Shown in pieces: positions 10,721 to 22,725 of a stretch of 64,000 nucleotides of DNA. This stretch comes from Glebionis coronaria. Taxonomy: Eukaryota; Streptophyta; Magnoliopsida; Asterales; Asteraceae. Numbering within the stretch: position 1 is the first letter of the stretch; each line of letters starts with the position of its first letter. Under the pieces are notes generated by a model, which was not told the DNA's origin, searched no databases, and saw only the letters and a program-made list of their open reading frames with translations. Location: positions 382,997,039 to 383,061,038 of the forward strand of contig CM046879.1 in NCBI GenBank assembly GCA_025667525.1. The letters are read 5' to 3'. Made by a program: the position numbers and the translations under genes.

Positions 10721-11056
10721 TTGTTATTCCAGTTTTTAATTTAAACTTTATTTTTCCCGCCTTTTTAATTAGCATTATTTTTACTCGACTTGTTTTAGTT
10801 TAATTTTTAAACTTTACATTTTTATAAGTTTTCATCATTTACTTTTTAATTATTTTTAAAGTCTTTATTTTTAGTTTTAAACTTTCAAGCTTTCATTTTT
10901 ACTTAGTACTCAACGACATTTTCATTTTTAGCTTAAAATAGATAATCAAACCTTTTTATTTTCCACCAAGAACGACTGAGTCGCACTTTCTACTAGTAAT
11001 CAATTCGAAAAGACTGGAACAACGAACTTTCATACGAGGAAAACCCTTGTATTAAA

Positions 11057-11074
11057 TGGCGCCGCTGCCGGCTC
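11057..11074 (+). other. Element B primer binding site
   Basis: TGGCGCCGCTGCCGGCTC, two bases after the LTR end TATTA. Identical to the PBS of A and F. Confidence 0.9.
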
Positions 11075-11273
11075 TTTTCGTTAAGATTAACGGTTTTAAG
11101 TGAGAGACGCGTTGGATTTTGGGATCCGTTCATTTTTTAACGTTATTTTTCTTGCTTCAAAATTTTCAAAAATCCTAAAAAAATATAAAATTTTCAAAAA
11201 TCCAAAAAAATAGAAAAACATAAAAAACCAAAAATATTTCTTGTCTATTTTTCTTTTCCTTTTGTAGGTGTGT
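11075..11273 (+). other. Element B leader, PBS to gag
   Basis: No coding sequence. The conserved hairpin position (11127-11142, CGTT...AACG) has a mismatch here compared with A, F and G. It is followed by A-rich sequence up to the gag start. Confidence 0.65.
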
Positions 11274-12807
11274 ATGCGTACTCGTGCTCGTAAGAAGAAA
11301 GTAGCTCAAGCCAAAGTCATTACTCCACCTATTGTCACCATGGACAATCAACCAATGATCGAGCTTTTGCAATCGCAAGTAGAGGGCAACACAGATGCTA
11401 TTGTTATACCCGAGATTGGAGCCAACAAGTTCGAACTCAAATCCGGTTTCATTCAAATGGTCTCTGATCAACCATTCTTGGGACGTACACTTGATGATCC
11501 TCATGACCATATAAAAAGGTTTCTTCAACTCACTAATACGGTCAAGTATAATGGGGTTTCACAAGAGGTAAATCGCTTACAACTTTTTCCTTTCTCCTTA
11601 GAGGGACAAGCCCGACATTGGCTTGATAAGGAACCGCCACAAAGTATTCTTACGTGGACGGATTTAGAGACTAAATTCATCAACTAATTTTTCCCACCCT
11701 CACGTACTACCGGTTTGCGGAATGAAATCATTACCTTTGAACAAAATTACGGTGAGACATTTAGTGAATCTTGGGACCGTTTTAAGGAACTTTTAAGAAA
11801 GTGTCCACAACATGGTTTTACAAAAGTACATCAAATTAATACTTTTTACAATGGTTTTAGCATGAATGACCAAGATTCACTAAATAGTGCCTCGGGGGAT
11901 AATATTTTGGTTAAGTCTTCTAATGCTGCATGGGACATTATTGAGAATAAGTGTAGAGTGCAAACCAAGAGTGTTCGGACTAATGTGGCTAGTGCTAGCA
12001 CTAATGAGACCGACAAGAGAATTGATAAGCTTACTTCTCTTGTTGAAACACTTGCTCTCCAAACCGCTAACAATACCAAATCTATCAATGCGCAAGTTAA
12101 TGCTATGAGTCCGTCATGTGAAATATACGGGGGATCTCATTCATACACTTATTTTCCTTCGACTCATGACAATCCGGAAAATGTGTATGCCGCCAACGGT
12201 AACTTTTCTACGGGAGGCTATCAAGCACGTCCTCAAGGTGACCGCAATTTACTCAGTTATCGTTCAAACAACTTCCTTTCACCACCCGGTTTTCCACCTC
12301 AAAACCCAAACAACCTCAATCGCAACAATCAAAACCAACCTCGAGCACCAAATCAATATCCAACCCAAAGAAACCCATATCCACCTCAAGGAAACAACCA
12401 AGTTTACCAACAACCCGCTTATCAACCACCTGCCTACCATGCTCTTCCTCCCAACCAAACCACCGCATTTAATCACGAGGTTGAAACTTACATGAGGACT
12501 AATGACACGATAGTGCAGAATCTTCAGCGGCAAATGGCCAACTTGAAAGGAGATATGGTGAAACAAGGGAATGATCTTCGAGCCGATATGCGAAACTCTT
12601 TGGCCAGTCAAACGAATTACTTAAGGGATATGATGGCTAGTTTCTTCCAAAGTACTCAAGTCTCTGGTTCGAGTTCTCTTCAGAGTTACACCGTTGCTAA
12701 TCCAAGAGGGGTGATGAAAGTAATCACCACTCGAAGTGGAAAAGGTTTAAAGGAACCCGAGCTTCCTACACCTACACCGGTGATTGTGACAAAGGAAAAC
12801 GAGTCCA

Positions 12808-12880
12808 CTTCTCCAATTCCTCCACCTTCTACTTCTCCAATTCCTCCACCTTCTACTTCACCAATTCCTCCACCTTCTAC
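12808..12880 (+). repeat. Tandem 24-bp repeat in element B gag
   Basis: Three near-identical copies encode Ser-Pro-Ile-Pro-Pro-Pro-Ser-Thr. Element A has no such expansion at the equivalent place, so it arose by replication slippage in the B lineage. Confidence 0.85.
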
Positions 12881-13099
12881 TTCCACCCTCCACCACCCAA
12901 GGATGTGAGTGAGAATTCCATTCCAAAGCCTTCATCTTAACCCAATATACCTTATCCCTCAAGGTTGAGGAAAGAGAAGTTGAAGAACAAGGATGATATT
13001 CAGGTTTCTAACTTTCTTAAAATGTTTAAACAACTGAATTTCAATATCTCCTTTGTTGAGGCTCTCGCTCACATGCCGAAATATGCTAAAATATTTAAA

Positions 13100-13104
13100 G
13101 ATAT
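13100..13104 (+). repeat. Target site duplication of N, left copy
   Basis: GATAT, repeated exactly at 20191-20195 on the other side of N. Removing N and one copy restores the B reading frame (IFKD / ILSDKEK). Confidence 0.95.
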
Positions 13105-15695
13105 TGTCACACCCCACCATGGCAGAATATGGGGCGCGACGTATGGATATCATCACAACATGGCGTGTCTATAGAGATAACTATATGAAATAAGAAATGT
13201 CATAAAATGGAGACACAAAGTCATGACAATATCTCATCAGACTCAGGAGTCTAGGTAAGTAGGTAACAGTCCTACCGCTTACCCAAGACAAACAAATAAC
13301 ATAACAAAACAAATATATGTGTGCCACAATATCACTTATTAAAAGAATAAATAAAAACTAAGAAGGAAACGGGGATATCCTTCTATATGCATTCCTACGC
13401 TCTCCAAATCCTAGCCACTTAAGTTCTCACACCTAACCAAAGCATCACCTGAAAGAGACACTAAAACACGACAACATAAAGTTGGTGAGAGTCATAGGTT
13501 TAGACTCCAACGCTAAATCAATTACAAGCTATGAATAATAACCATCAACACAATAACATATGGACAATGTGCTACAATTATATATTAACAACTAGCATTC
13601 AAGATCAATCATTCCAAATCAAAATCCAAGGCTCCTACCTTGCCAAACAACATGGTACCATAGATGATCACACTATGTACCTATCCCAAGGCCACTACCT
13701 TGTCAAACCACAAGGCCACTACCTTGTCAAACCTCAAGGCCACTACCTTGTCAAACCACAATAACTGAGACGTCACGTGTCCCCCGATCCAAATCATACA
13801 CAATCAAAAATCATATAGCAGTTAATCACATAATGTACACACAAGTCCATCTCAAATCACAAACACATGCAATTTAGAAAATAACTCAACACAGTGTCTC
13901 TTCCATCCCATCTGGAAGTCAAAATCAATATTAAACATGGGACTATGAAACTCCCCTGATAGCTTCTTCACAAGTCCTCGCACTAGCAACAAGCTAACAA
14001 ACCAAAAACACGAAATCAATACACGAACCAATCACTAAGATGGCTCATCAACCTATGATGGACATCTAGTCTATTCCCGTATAATTACCTCATTGTTAAG
14101 CTCTAATCACCCCATTACCCTTCCTTAACAAGTCCCTAACTTGGTTAAGTTTAATAGCAATCCCGTTCATAATTTTACACAAAACAGTCCCAGTTTTAGG
14201 TCTCAAAACTTTAAGTCAAACGTCCACTTAACCATACCCATGGTTTCTGTAAAAGTAATATTCACACTTTTATACATGTTAGCTAAAACCTCCCACTTTC
14301 CCTAACCTTAAAGCTATTGTTAAGGCCTAGATATATGTGTATATATTGCTACCTATCCAGAATTCACTGATTTTAAACGTATGAAAAGTTCATTACCATT
14401 AGAGGGTCTTACCCTAAACCACAATCTTAGCCCAAGTGCAGATCCTTACTACAATATATAAACCATGTCTCATGTTCGTGAGAAGATCCCAATGCAACCC
14501 TAAGTACCCCAAACAACCCAAAACTTAAAAAGAAAACAGGCTGAATTCAAAACTGTTTTGACCTCCGACTGTTGTAACCTGTTTTTGACCCACTTCCCGA
14601 CCTCCAATTTAGTTCTCGTTTCTTGCATTGGAAAGCCACTTCAATTACCTTTTCAGGGATACTTGGATCGCATCTTGAATGTTCTTATAACTCCCGATAT
14701 GATCAAAACAATTGACTCAAAATTCTTCCCAGTTTTTTAAAACGGGTTTAATTAATTTAACCTAATTAATTACCCATAACCCCATTAATTACAAACCCTA
14801 AACCATATAATCATTATAATATCATTAAAATACAGATTCTTATTAAAACCCTAACCTAAATCCATCATAAGATGATTATGTAAACATTAAAAACAATTAA
14901 ATTAAAAAGGGATTACGAACGTTTACCTTTGATTTATGAAAACCCTAAATTTTGATGAAGAACCCTAAAAATTCTCCATAAACCGTCGACCATTCTTTTT
15001 CTCCAGGGATTTTATGTTTTTTTTCTCTTTAAAATCCTTATATAATGCAACAAGAATCCTAGTCCAAATATAAAACCCAACTTTCCTTTTTCCTCTTTTT
15101 TTCCTTTTTTCCTTCTTTTTTTCCAAACCGACCTAAACCCCCTTTAAATTCGTTTTTTTCTATTTATTATTAATATATGTATTGATAACATTACCTTAAT
15201 TTTCCTTAATTTATTTCAGCTCCTAAAGCCTCCAAAGCCTCAAAACCGTAAAACTAGTCAGTTTTTACGCGTTTTACCGTAAAAGACGTAAAATATACAC
15301 TTTTTATAAAAATCTCAAATTTTGAAATAAACTTTATAACTAAGTCCTAAATGACTTAAAACCATCCCGAAAAATATTCATATGACTAATTACCTCATCC
15401 GAGACCTCTAAATGCTAAACCGTAAATCGTAAAAAAATACGATTTTCTATAATACATATACGTATACGTAAACACCAAAATATCACCATTTCCTTTCATA
15501 GTCACAACTTGTGAGCTCATGAACATGAAATAACCGTTCCTCGATTTACTTATGAGTACTTCTATACTCATAAACGATAACCACACCAACCTTAATCACT
15601 CAATATAAACACGCAATTACACAAATTAAGTAAGCACACATAAAATAACCTAAAAGTAAGACCAAGTGACAAATCCAAAACCTAGGGTTGTCACA
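13105..15695 (-). repeat. Element N 3' LTR (2591 bp)
   Basis: Collinear with the copy at 17590-20190, differing by scattered substitutions and small indels. It contains a 24-bp tandem repeat (13688-13759) and a TATATAA box (15038-15044, sense minus). Short frames in it merely translate the repeat. Confidence 0.93.
13688..13759. repeat. 24-bp tandem repeat in element N LTR
   Basis: Three copies of a 24-bp unit, each containing the inverted repeat CAAGG / CCACTA / CCTTG, so each unit could fold as a small hairpin. The same array is in the other LTR at 18173-18244. Confidence 0.88.
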
Positions 15696-17589
15696 TCACT
15701 CCCTCCTAATAGAAATCTCGTCCCGAGATTCACTCCCAAACTCAAACTTATTCTCAGCAAACAAACGAGGATGCATATCCCTGATAAAACCTTCACGTTC
15801 AAACGTGAACTCAGTTTACACGAAAATAATCTCAACCAACAACACATGAGCCTTAACCGTCCGCGAGGAAACTTATCAAAACCATAAAGTTATGTAACCA
15901 ACCTAACTAAATCTCGCAACTCATCAAACAAGAACTGTCTTGAAACCAAGTTAGGAGCAGTCACATAACTCAACGGGTTTAAAACTGTCACCCCGATTTC
16001 AGTCTTACTCATAAATACCATAAATCAAAACTCATCAAAATATAACCACGTATAATAAGGTCTAAAGAACTCTCAAATTCCTTCCCAACTCATCTCTATG
16101 TTAACCCTCCAAGTGTTCATTACCGAAAATTACCCAAAACACGAGTTTAAACCATGTTGTCCGAAAATTAACCTTGAACTCAACACTTGTACAATTAATT
16201 CGACCAAGCTACTGACTTCCAATTACGAAACTTTCTGAATATTTGAAAAGTATGTTCCGAGTACATAATATTAGGTTTTTGAATCACCCAAAAACCTTTA
16301 AAAACGAATAAGTTATGACCAAAACGATTTTTCTCAAAATCTGCCTAGGCATTAGCGACAATTTCTGACAGTTAGCGACATATTTTGACAGTTTAGCGAC
16401 AGTTTCTGCCTACTCCGATTTATACCAAAAAAAAACGATTTTTAAACCCTAAAACCCCCCATTAATTACCAAAACTAGAACCTAATTTATTTTAATTCCA
16501 GAAAATTAAAACTCTATAAATTACATGATTTTAACATATTTCACTAAATAAGAACAAAATTTTTAACTTAAGAACAATAACTTTAGGTGATCAAAACCAA
16601 AATAGTTTAAAATAACCGAGTCATGCTTATATGTTAAAGAATTTATATTCCACCTTATTTGAAACATGATCCCGACACTTCCTTATTTCATCGACTACCA
16701 ACAACTATTTTTTTTTCAATTTGCAAGTTCTATTTTTTTACCATGTATAACTCGAAACGAAAGACATCGTTACCCCAAAAAGAAATCTCCACCATCTCAA
16801 AATCCTTCACGCCAAAAGTATCGTACAAACAAACACGTGAAATGAGGACCCGAGAAATGCGCTACTACAGAAGTTGAACATCTCAAAGAGAAACGAGCTA
16901 GCAACCATCCCAAGAATACAACCGGTAAGTAGAAAATAATTTTACATACATAGGCATAAGCGTACCTACACTCAAATCCATCCAACATATACTATACAAG
17001 CATGTATTAACTCTCTTTCATGCAATCATACTTGAAAGTCCAGTGGTGTTATGGCACATATATAATTATGTAGGCCTCCATAATTATACATGTTCCCTTT
17101 CACCAATGTACTCCCTCCTATGATGACACTTATAAGAAATTAATACTACACATAACACATAATCCAACAACTCACAAGCACATAACCACACAAGATAAGA
17201 TCCAAAACCCCATGTATTAAAATAACATAGCCAATGCACGAAACACATAAACTCGTAGTCCAGCTGAACCATCGTAGACAAAATTCAAAATGTATAAAGA
17301 ACATGAAAACATAATTATGCGAAATCCAACAATGACTAGCGTATACGACCATGGTTCCACCCGCACTAATCAAAACTCGTAAAGAAAATAACATGTAGTT
17401 AAGTATGAACTTACTATGGTCCAATTCATACTAGTCAAAACATCACAATAAATAACATCCAAACACATTAATTAATATAAAATGCACACATACTCCTATG
17501 AAGCCTATATGCAGGGACCCTTAAGCTATAGACTAGGCTACACGACTAGGCAACCTAATTCTCTATAACCATTGTCTCTTATACCATTC
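15696..17589 (-). other. Element N internal region without coding capacity
   Basis: It contains the PPT (15696-15710), the ATCTCGGGACGAGATT segment near 15712-15730, and short repeats of TTAGCGACA around 16343-16400 on the plus strand. The rest is A/T-rich, with no gag or pol motif in any frame. A PBS lies at the other end. At 1.9 kb it is too short for gag-pol. Confidence 0.8.
17575..17586 (-). other. Element N primer binding site
   Basis: In sense it reads TGGTATAAGAGA, one base different from the TGGTATCAGAG initiator tRNA-Met PBS core. It begins 3 bp from the LTR end. Confidence 0.75.
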
Positions 17590-20190
17590 TGTCACACCCC
17601 ACCATGGCGGAATATGGGGCGCGACGTATGGATATCATCACAACATGGCGTGTCTATAGAGATAACTATATGAAATAAGAAATGTCATAAAATGGAGACA
17701 CAAAGTCATGACAATATCTCATCAGACTCAGGAGTCTAGGTAAGTAGGTAACAGTCCTACCGCTTACCCAAGACAAACAAATAACATAACCTAACAAATA
17801 TATGTGTGCCACAGTATCACTTATTAAAAGAACAAATAAAAACTAAGAAGGAAACGGGGATATCCGTCTATATGCATTCCTACGCTCTCCAAATCCTAGC
17901 CACTTAAGTTCTCACGCCTAACCAAAGCATCACCTGAAAGAGACACTAAAACACGTCAACATAAAGTTGGTGAGAGTCATATGTTTAGACTCCAACGCTA
18001 AATCAATTACAAGCTGTGAATAATAACCATCAACACAATAACATATGGACAATGTGCTACAATTATGTATTAACAACTAGCATTCAAGATCAATCATTCC
18101 AAACCAAAATCCAAGGCTCCTACCTTGCCAAACAACATGATACCATAGATGATCACACTATGTACCTATCCCAAGGCCACTACCTTGTCAAACCACAAGG
18201 CCACTACCTTGTCAAACCTCAAGGCCACTACCTTGTCAAACCACAATAACTGAGATGGTACGTGACCCCCGATCCAAATCATTTACAATCAAAAGTCACA
18301 TAGCAGTTAATCACATAATGTACACACAAGTCCATCTCAAATCACAAACACATTCACAGCATCAATTTAGAAAATAACTCAACACAGTGTCTCTTCCATC
18401 CCATCTGGAAGTTAAAATCAATATTAAACATGGGACTATGAAACTCACCTGATAGCTTCTTCACAAGTCCTCGCACTAGCAACAAGCTAACAAACCAAAA
18501 ACACGAAATCAATACACGAACCAATCACTAAGATGGCTCATCAACCTATGATGGACATCTAGTATATTCCCGTATAATTACCTCATTGTTAAGCTCTAAT
18601 CACCCCATTACCCTTCCTTAACAAGTCCCTAACTTGGTTAAGTTTAATAGCAATCTCGTTCATAATTTTACACAAAACAGTCCCAGTTTTAGGTCTCAAA
18701 ACTTTAAGTCAAACGTCCACTTAAACATACCCATGGTTTCTATATAAGTAATATTGACACTTTTATACATGTTAGCTAAAACCTCCCACTTGCCCTAACC
18801 TTAAAGCTACTGTTAAGGCCTAGATATATGTGTATATATTGCTACCTATCCAGAATTCACTGATTTTAAACGTATGAAAAGTTCATTACCATTAGAGGGT
18901 CTCACCCTAAACCACAATCTTTTCCCAAGTGCAGATCCTTACTACAATATATAAACCATCTCTCATGTTCGTGAGAAGATCCCAATGCAACCCTAAGTAC
19001 CCCAAACAACCCAAAACTTAAAAAGAAAACAGGCTGAATTCAAAACTCTTTTGACCTCTGACTGTTGTAACCTGTTTTTGACCCACTTCTAGACCTCCAA
19101 TTTAGTTCTAGTTTCTTGTATTGGAAAGCCACTTCAATTAACTTTTCAGGGATACTTGGATCGCATCTTGAATGTTCCTAGAACTCCGGATATGATTAAA
19201 ACAATTGACTCAAAATTCTGCCCAGTTTTTAAAAACGGGTTTAATTAATTTAACCTAATTAATTACCCATAACCCCATTAATTACAAACCCTAAACCATC
19301 TAATCATTATAATATCATTAAAATACAGATTCTTATTAAAACCCTAACCTAAATCCATCATAAGATGATTATGTAAACATTAAAAACAATTAAATTAAAA
19401 AGGGATTACGAAAGTTTAGCTTTGATTTATGAAAACCCTAAATTTTGATGAAGAACCCTAAAAAATCTCCATAAACCATCGACCATTCTTTTTCTCCAGG
19501 GATTTTATGTTTTTTTTCTCTTTAAAATCCTTATATAATGTAACAAGAATCCTAGTCCAAATATAAAACCCAACTTTCCTTTTTCCTTTTTTTTTCCTTT
19601 TTTCCTTCTTTTTTTTCCAAACCGACCTAAACCCTCTTTAAATTCATTTTTTTTCTATTTATTATTAATATATGTATTGATAACATTACCTTAATTTTCC
19701 TTAATTTATTTCAGCTTCTAAAGCCTCCAAAGCCTCAAAACCGTAAAACTAGTCAGTTTTTACGCGTTTTACCGTAAAAGACGTAAAATATACGCTTTTA
19801 ATAAAAATCTCAAATTTTGAAATAAACTTTATAACTAAGTCCTAAATGACTTAAAACCATCCCTGAAAATATTCATATGACTAATTACCTCATCCGAGAC
19901 CTCTAAATGCTAAACCGTAAATCGTAAAAAAATACGATTTTCTATAATACATATACGTATACGTAAACACCAAAATATCACCATTTCCTTTCATAGTCAC
20001 AACTTGTGAGCTCATGAACATGAAATAACCGTTCCTCGATTTACTTATGAGTACTTCTATACTCATAAACGATAACCACACCAACCTTAATCACTCAAAA
20101 TAAACACGTAATTACACAAATTAAGTAAGCACACATAAAATAACCTAAAAGTAAGACCAAGTGACCAATCCAAAACCTAGGGTTGTCACA
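17590..20190 (-). repeat. Element N 5' LTR (2601 bp)
   Basis: Partner of 13105-15695. It ends on the plus strand in GGGTTGTCACA, immediately followed by the TSD GATAT. TATATAA lies at 19531-19537. Confidence 0.93.
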
Positions 20191-20989
20191 GATATTCTCA
20201 GTGATAAGGAGAAACTTCTTGATATCGCTCAGACCCAACTTAACGAGAATTGCTGCGTAGTGCTCTTAAGGAAATTACCCACCAAACTTGGTGATCCGGG
20301 TCGCTTTCTTATTCCTTGTAACTTCTCGGGGGTAGAGAATTGTATGGCCCTAGCCGATCTAGGTGCTAGTATTAACTTAATGCCATTAAGTGTTTGGAAA
20401 CAATTATCTCTACCCGAGCTAGTCCCCACACGAATGACATTGGAATTAGCTAACCGTACGGTTTCTTATCCGGTGGGGATAGCCGAAGATGTCTTCGTCG
20501 GTGTCGACAAATTCACCTTTCCGGCGGATTTTGTTGTCGTTGACTACGAGATGGACCCTCGTGTTCCATTAATCATTAGACGTCCATTCTTGAGGACCGG
20601 TCACACTCTCATTGATGTAGCCGCGGGCGAATTAATCATGAGAGTTGGTGACGATAAAATCGTCTTCAACATGGTTAAACTTTCTAAACAGCCCTCTGAA
20701 AACGAGAGCGTTAATTTCATTGACGTTCTTGATGAGGCTTGTGAATAACATTTCAAAGACGCTTGTAAAATTGGTTTTTCTTCTCTACCCATTGTTGAGA
20801 CCGTTGCATCTATTGCTCCATCACTAACTCCATTTGGAGAAACTGATTTCATTTTGAAAGAATTTGAAGCAAATTTGGGAGATGTGGACTTGTAATATGA
20901 CGATTCTCCCTCCAAGTGGGATGAAGACATTCGTACCATTGAGAAACTTCTCAATGAGGACCATATTTCTCCACCATCTCCTAAGGAAA
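20191..20989 (+). pseudogene. Element B protease and PR-RT linker
   Basis: This is the frame resuming after N. Aspartic protease active site ALADLGASINLMPLSVW, preceded by KLPTKLGDPGRFLIPC (deleted in A), then DFVVVDYEMDPRVPLI and RPFLRTGHTLIDVAAGELI. The linker carries stops at EACE-stop (about 20748) and DVDL-stop (about 20895). It contains SKWDEDIR (20911-20934), a marker also found in the G protein. The protease would mature Gag-Pol. Otherwise it is in register with the RT downstream. Confidence 0.9.
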
Positions 20990-22388
20990 TCTATATCGAT
21001 GATCCGAAATTGACTACGCCTTCCATCAAAAATCCTCCGGATTTAGAACTTAAGGATCTACCGTCTCATCTTGAATACGTGTTCCTTGAAGACAATAAGA
21101 AGTTACCCGTCATCATCGCAAAGGACTTGAAAGAGGAAGAAAAATCTCGACTTATCGCCGTGCTGAAGAATCACAAGCAAGCGATTGCTTGGAAAATCTC
21201 CGATATTCATGGAATTGATCCTCACTTTTGCACACATAAAATTCTCATGGAGGACGACTTTAAACCCACTATTCAAATCCAAAGAAGGGTGAATCCCAAG
21301 ATCCATGACGTTATCAAAAAAGAGGTTATCAAACTTCTTGATGCGGGAATGATCTACCCTATCTCGGATTCACCATGGGTTAGTCTGGTCCATTGTGTGC
21401 CTATGAAAGGCGGAATCACCGTTGTGCCCAATGAAAACAACGAGTTGATTCCTACTTGTCACGTTACAGGGTGGAGAGTTTGTATAGACTATCGCAAACT
21501 CAATGATGCTACGAGAAAGGATCCTTTTCCCCTTCCTTTCATGGACCAAATGCTTGAACGTCTAGCGGGTAATGACTATTACTGCTTCTTAGACGGTTTC
21601 TCCGGGTATTTTCAAATTCTCATCGATCCCAAAGACCAAGAGAAAACCACATTCACTTGTCCTTATGGAACATTTTCTTACAAAATAATGCCTTTCAGCT
21701 TATGCAATGCTCCCGGGACTTTCCAAAGGTGTATGATGGCTATCTTCCAGGACATGGTTGAAGAAACTATGGAAGTCTTCATGAATGATTTCTCGGTCTA
21801 TGGTGATTCTTTCTCTCATTGCCTTGCCAATTTGGAACGCATGCTTAAGCGGTGTGAAGACACTCGCCTTGTTCTAAATTGGGAAAAATGCCATTTCATC
21901 GTAAAAGAAGGCATTATGCTTGGACATAAAATCTCAAAATCCAGCCTTGAAGTGGACCGTGCTAAAGTGGATGTCATAGCCAAATTACCTCCACCTTCAA
22001 CCGTGAAGGGTGTGAGAAGTTTCCTTGGTCATGCGGGCTTCTATCGTCGATTCATTCAAGATTTTTCTAAAATTGCTCGCCCGATGACCCACCTCTTGGA
22101 AAAAGATACTCCTTTTATATTTTCTAAAGAGTGTCTCGAATCTTTCAATCTTCTTAAGGATAAACTAACTAAGGCACTGGTCTTGGTTACCCCTAATTGG
22201 GAGCTACCTTTTGAATTGATGTGTGATGCTAGCGACTTTGCTATTGGAGCGGTTTTGGGCCAAAGAATGAACAAACACTTCCAACCAATCCATTATGCTA
22301 GCAAGACAATGACAGGGGCTCAATTGCATTATACCACTACCGAAAAAGAGCTTTTAGTTGTAGTGTATGCTTTTGAGAAGTTACGCCC
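20990..22388 (+). pseudogene. Element B reverse transcriptase and first half of RNase H
   Basis: An open frame through linker (TTPSIKNPPDLELKDLPSHLEYVF), RT and RNase H until E interrupts it. RT segments are VNPKIHDVIKKEVIKLLDAG, GWRVCIDYRKLNDATRKDPF, FLDGFSGYF (first catalytic Asp, 21592-21594) and FMNDFSVYG. The last is an active-site box in which the first Asp of the DD pair is Asn (21784-21786). RNase H begins with [14 protein letters not shown] and reaches TEKELLVVVYAFEKLRP. The frame then runs into the E LTR and stops at 22458. The D-to-N change makes the RT inactive. Confidence 0.92.
22384..22388 (+). repeat. Target site duplication of E, left copy
   Basis: CGCCC, repeated exactly at 55282-55286. 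Removing E joins KLRP to YLFLST within RNase H. Confidence 0.95.
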
Positions 22389-22710
22389 TGTAGGATATGT
22401 AAATCTTGCTTATGTTTTAGAGAGAGAAAGAGATAAAAAGATGATGGATTTCACATAATTCTAGAGATAGAAACTAATGAGAACTATTTGTAAAATATGA
22501 AAACCACTCACCCTCTCCATCTAAGGAGAGGGTTTATATACCTAAGCCCTTGTCATGGGCTTGGGCTTACATTTGGGCCGGCCTACACATGTTGTAGGCT
22601 AGGCTTGGGTTTGTTTGTTAAATAAAGAAAAGTAACTAAACTACGAGCTATTACATGGACTATTGTTAGAGTGACCGATCCTTCTTAATACGTAAAACGT
22701 ATTTTCAACA
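22389..22710 (-). repeat. Element E 3' LTR (322 bp)
   Basis: In sense it runs TGTTGAAAATACG ... CATATCCTACA. It has the same length as the 5' LTR, with a modest number of substitutions. TATATAAA lies at 22533-22540, directly followed in sense by the perfect inverted repeat CCCTCTCC / GGAGAGGG (22511-22532). Confidence 0.95.
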
Positions 22711-22725
22711 ATCTCCCCCTAAGGG
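22711..22725 (-). other. Element E polypurine tract
   Basis: In sense it reads CCCTTAGGGGGAGAT, immediately before the 3' LTR. It would prime plus-strand DNA. Confidence 0.88.

Larger units (their letters stand above)
9546..11054 (+). repeat. Element B 5' LTR, 5'-truncated
   Basis: It matches the 3' LTR from about 59097 to 60608 with scattered substitutions and small indels, ending CCCTTGTATTA. The match starts abruptly at AAAAGTCTAAAGACGG. The left neighbour is D coding sequence, so the U3 start is deleted. The TATA box (9733-9740), the adjacent inverted repeat (9743-9763) and the TTCCGGATAAG array (10195-10720) are retained. Confidence 0.92.
11274..13104 (+). pseudogene. Element B gag, up to the insertion point of N
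   Basis: The start MRTRARKKK at 11274 was chosen by homology with A and F. The capsid-like domain (GANKFELKSGFIQMV ... FPFSLEGQARHWLDKEPP) is interrupted by one stop at 11685-11687 (KFIN-stop, Tyr codon in A). The same frame resumes through CPQHGFTKVHQINTFYNG to a degenerate zinc knuckle (CEIYGGSHSYTYFPS) and the Pro/Gln/Asn tail. Three tandem 24-bp units at about 12808-12880 encode SPIPPPST repeats. A frameshift near 12885 ends the frame at 12908. The remaining RKEKLKNKDDIQVSNFL segment reads in another frame up to N. Confidence 0.9.
13105..20190 (-). mobile_element. Element N: non-autonomous chromovirus-like LTR retrotransposon
   Basis: It is bounded by two near-identical 2.6-kb LTRs and a GATAT TSD. 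In sense (minus) the LTR runs from TGTGACAACCC to GGGGTGTGACA. The PBS (17575-17586) follows the 5' LTR. A purine-rich PPT (15696-15710) preceded by ATCTCGGGACGAGATT lies before the 3' LTR. That pre-PPT sequence is what I recall from Tekay/Del chromoviruses. The 1.9-kb interior has no gag or pol, so it needs a helper, like a LARD derivative. Confidence 0.88.

Noticed and set aside
10107..10775. Minus-strand frames rich in Leu-Ile-Arg-Asn repeats
   Set aside because: These translate the GGATAAG motif array in the antisense direction of the B LTR.
13531..13764. Open frame with GHYLVKPQ repeats, and its twin at 18016-18249
   Set aside because: It is a translation of the 24-bp tandem repeat inside the N LTR, antisense to the element, with no homolog I recognise.
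17575..17586. tRNA-like sequences at the PBS positions (also 4894, 11057, 42840, 48382, 54944, 61234, 63814)
   Set aside because: Only 12-18 bases match a tRNA 3' end complement, so these are primer binding sites and not tRNA genes.
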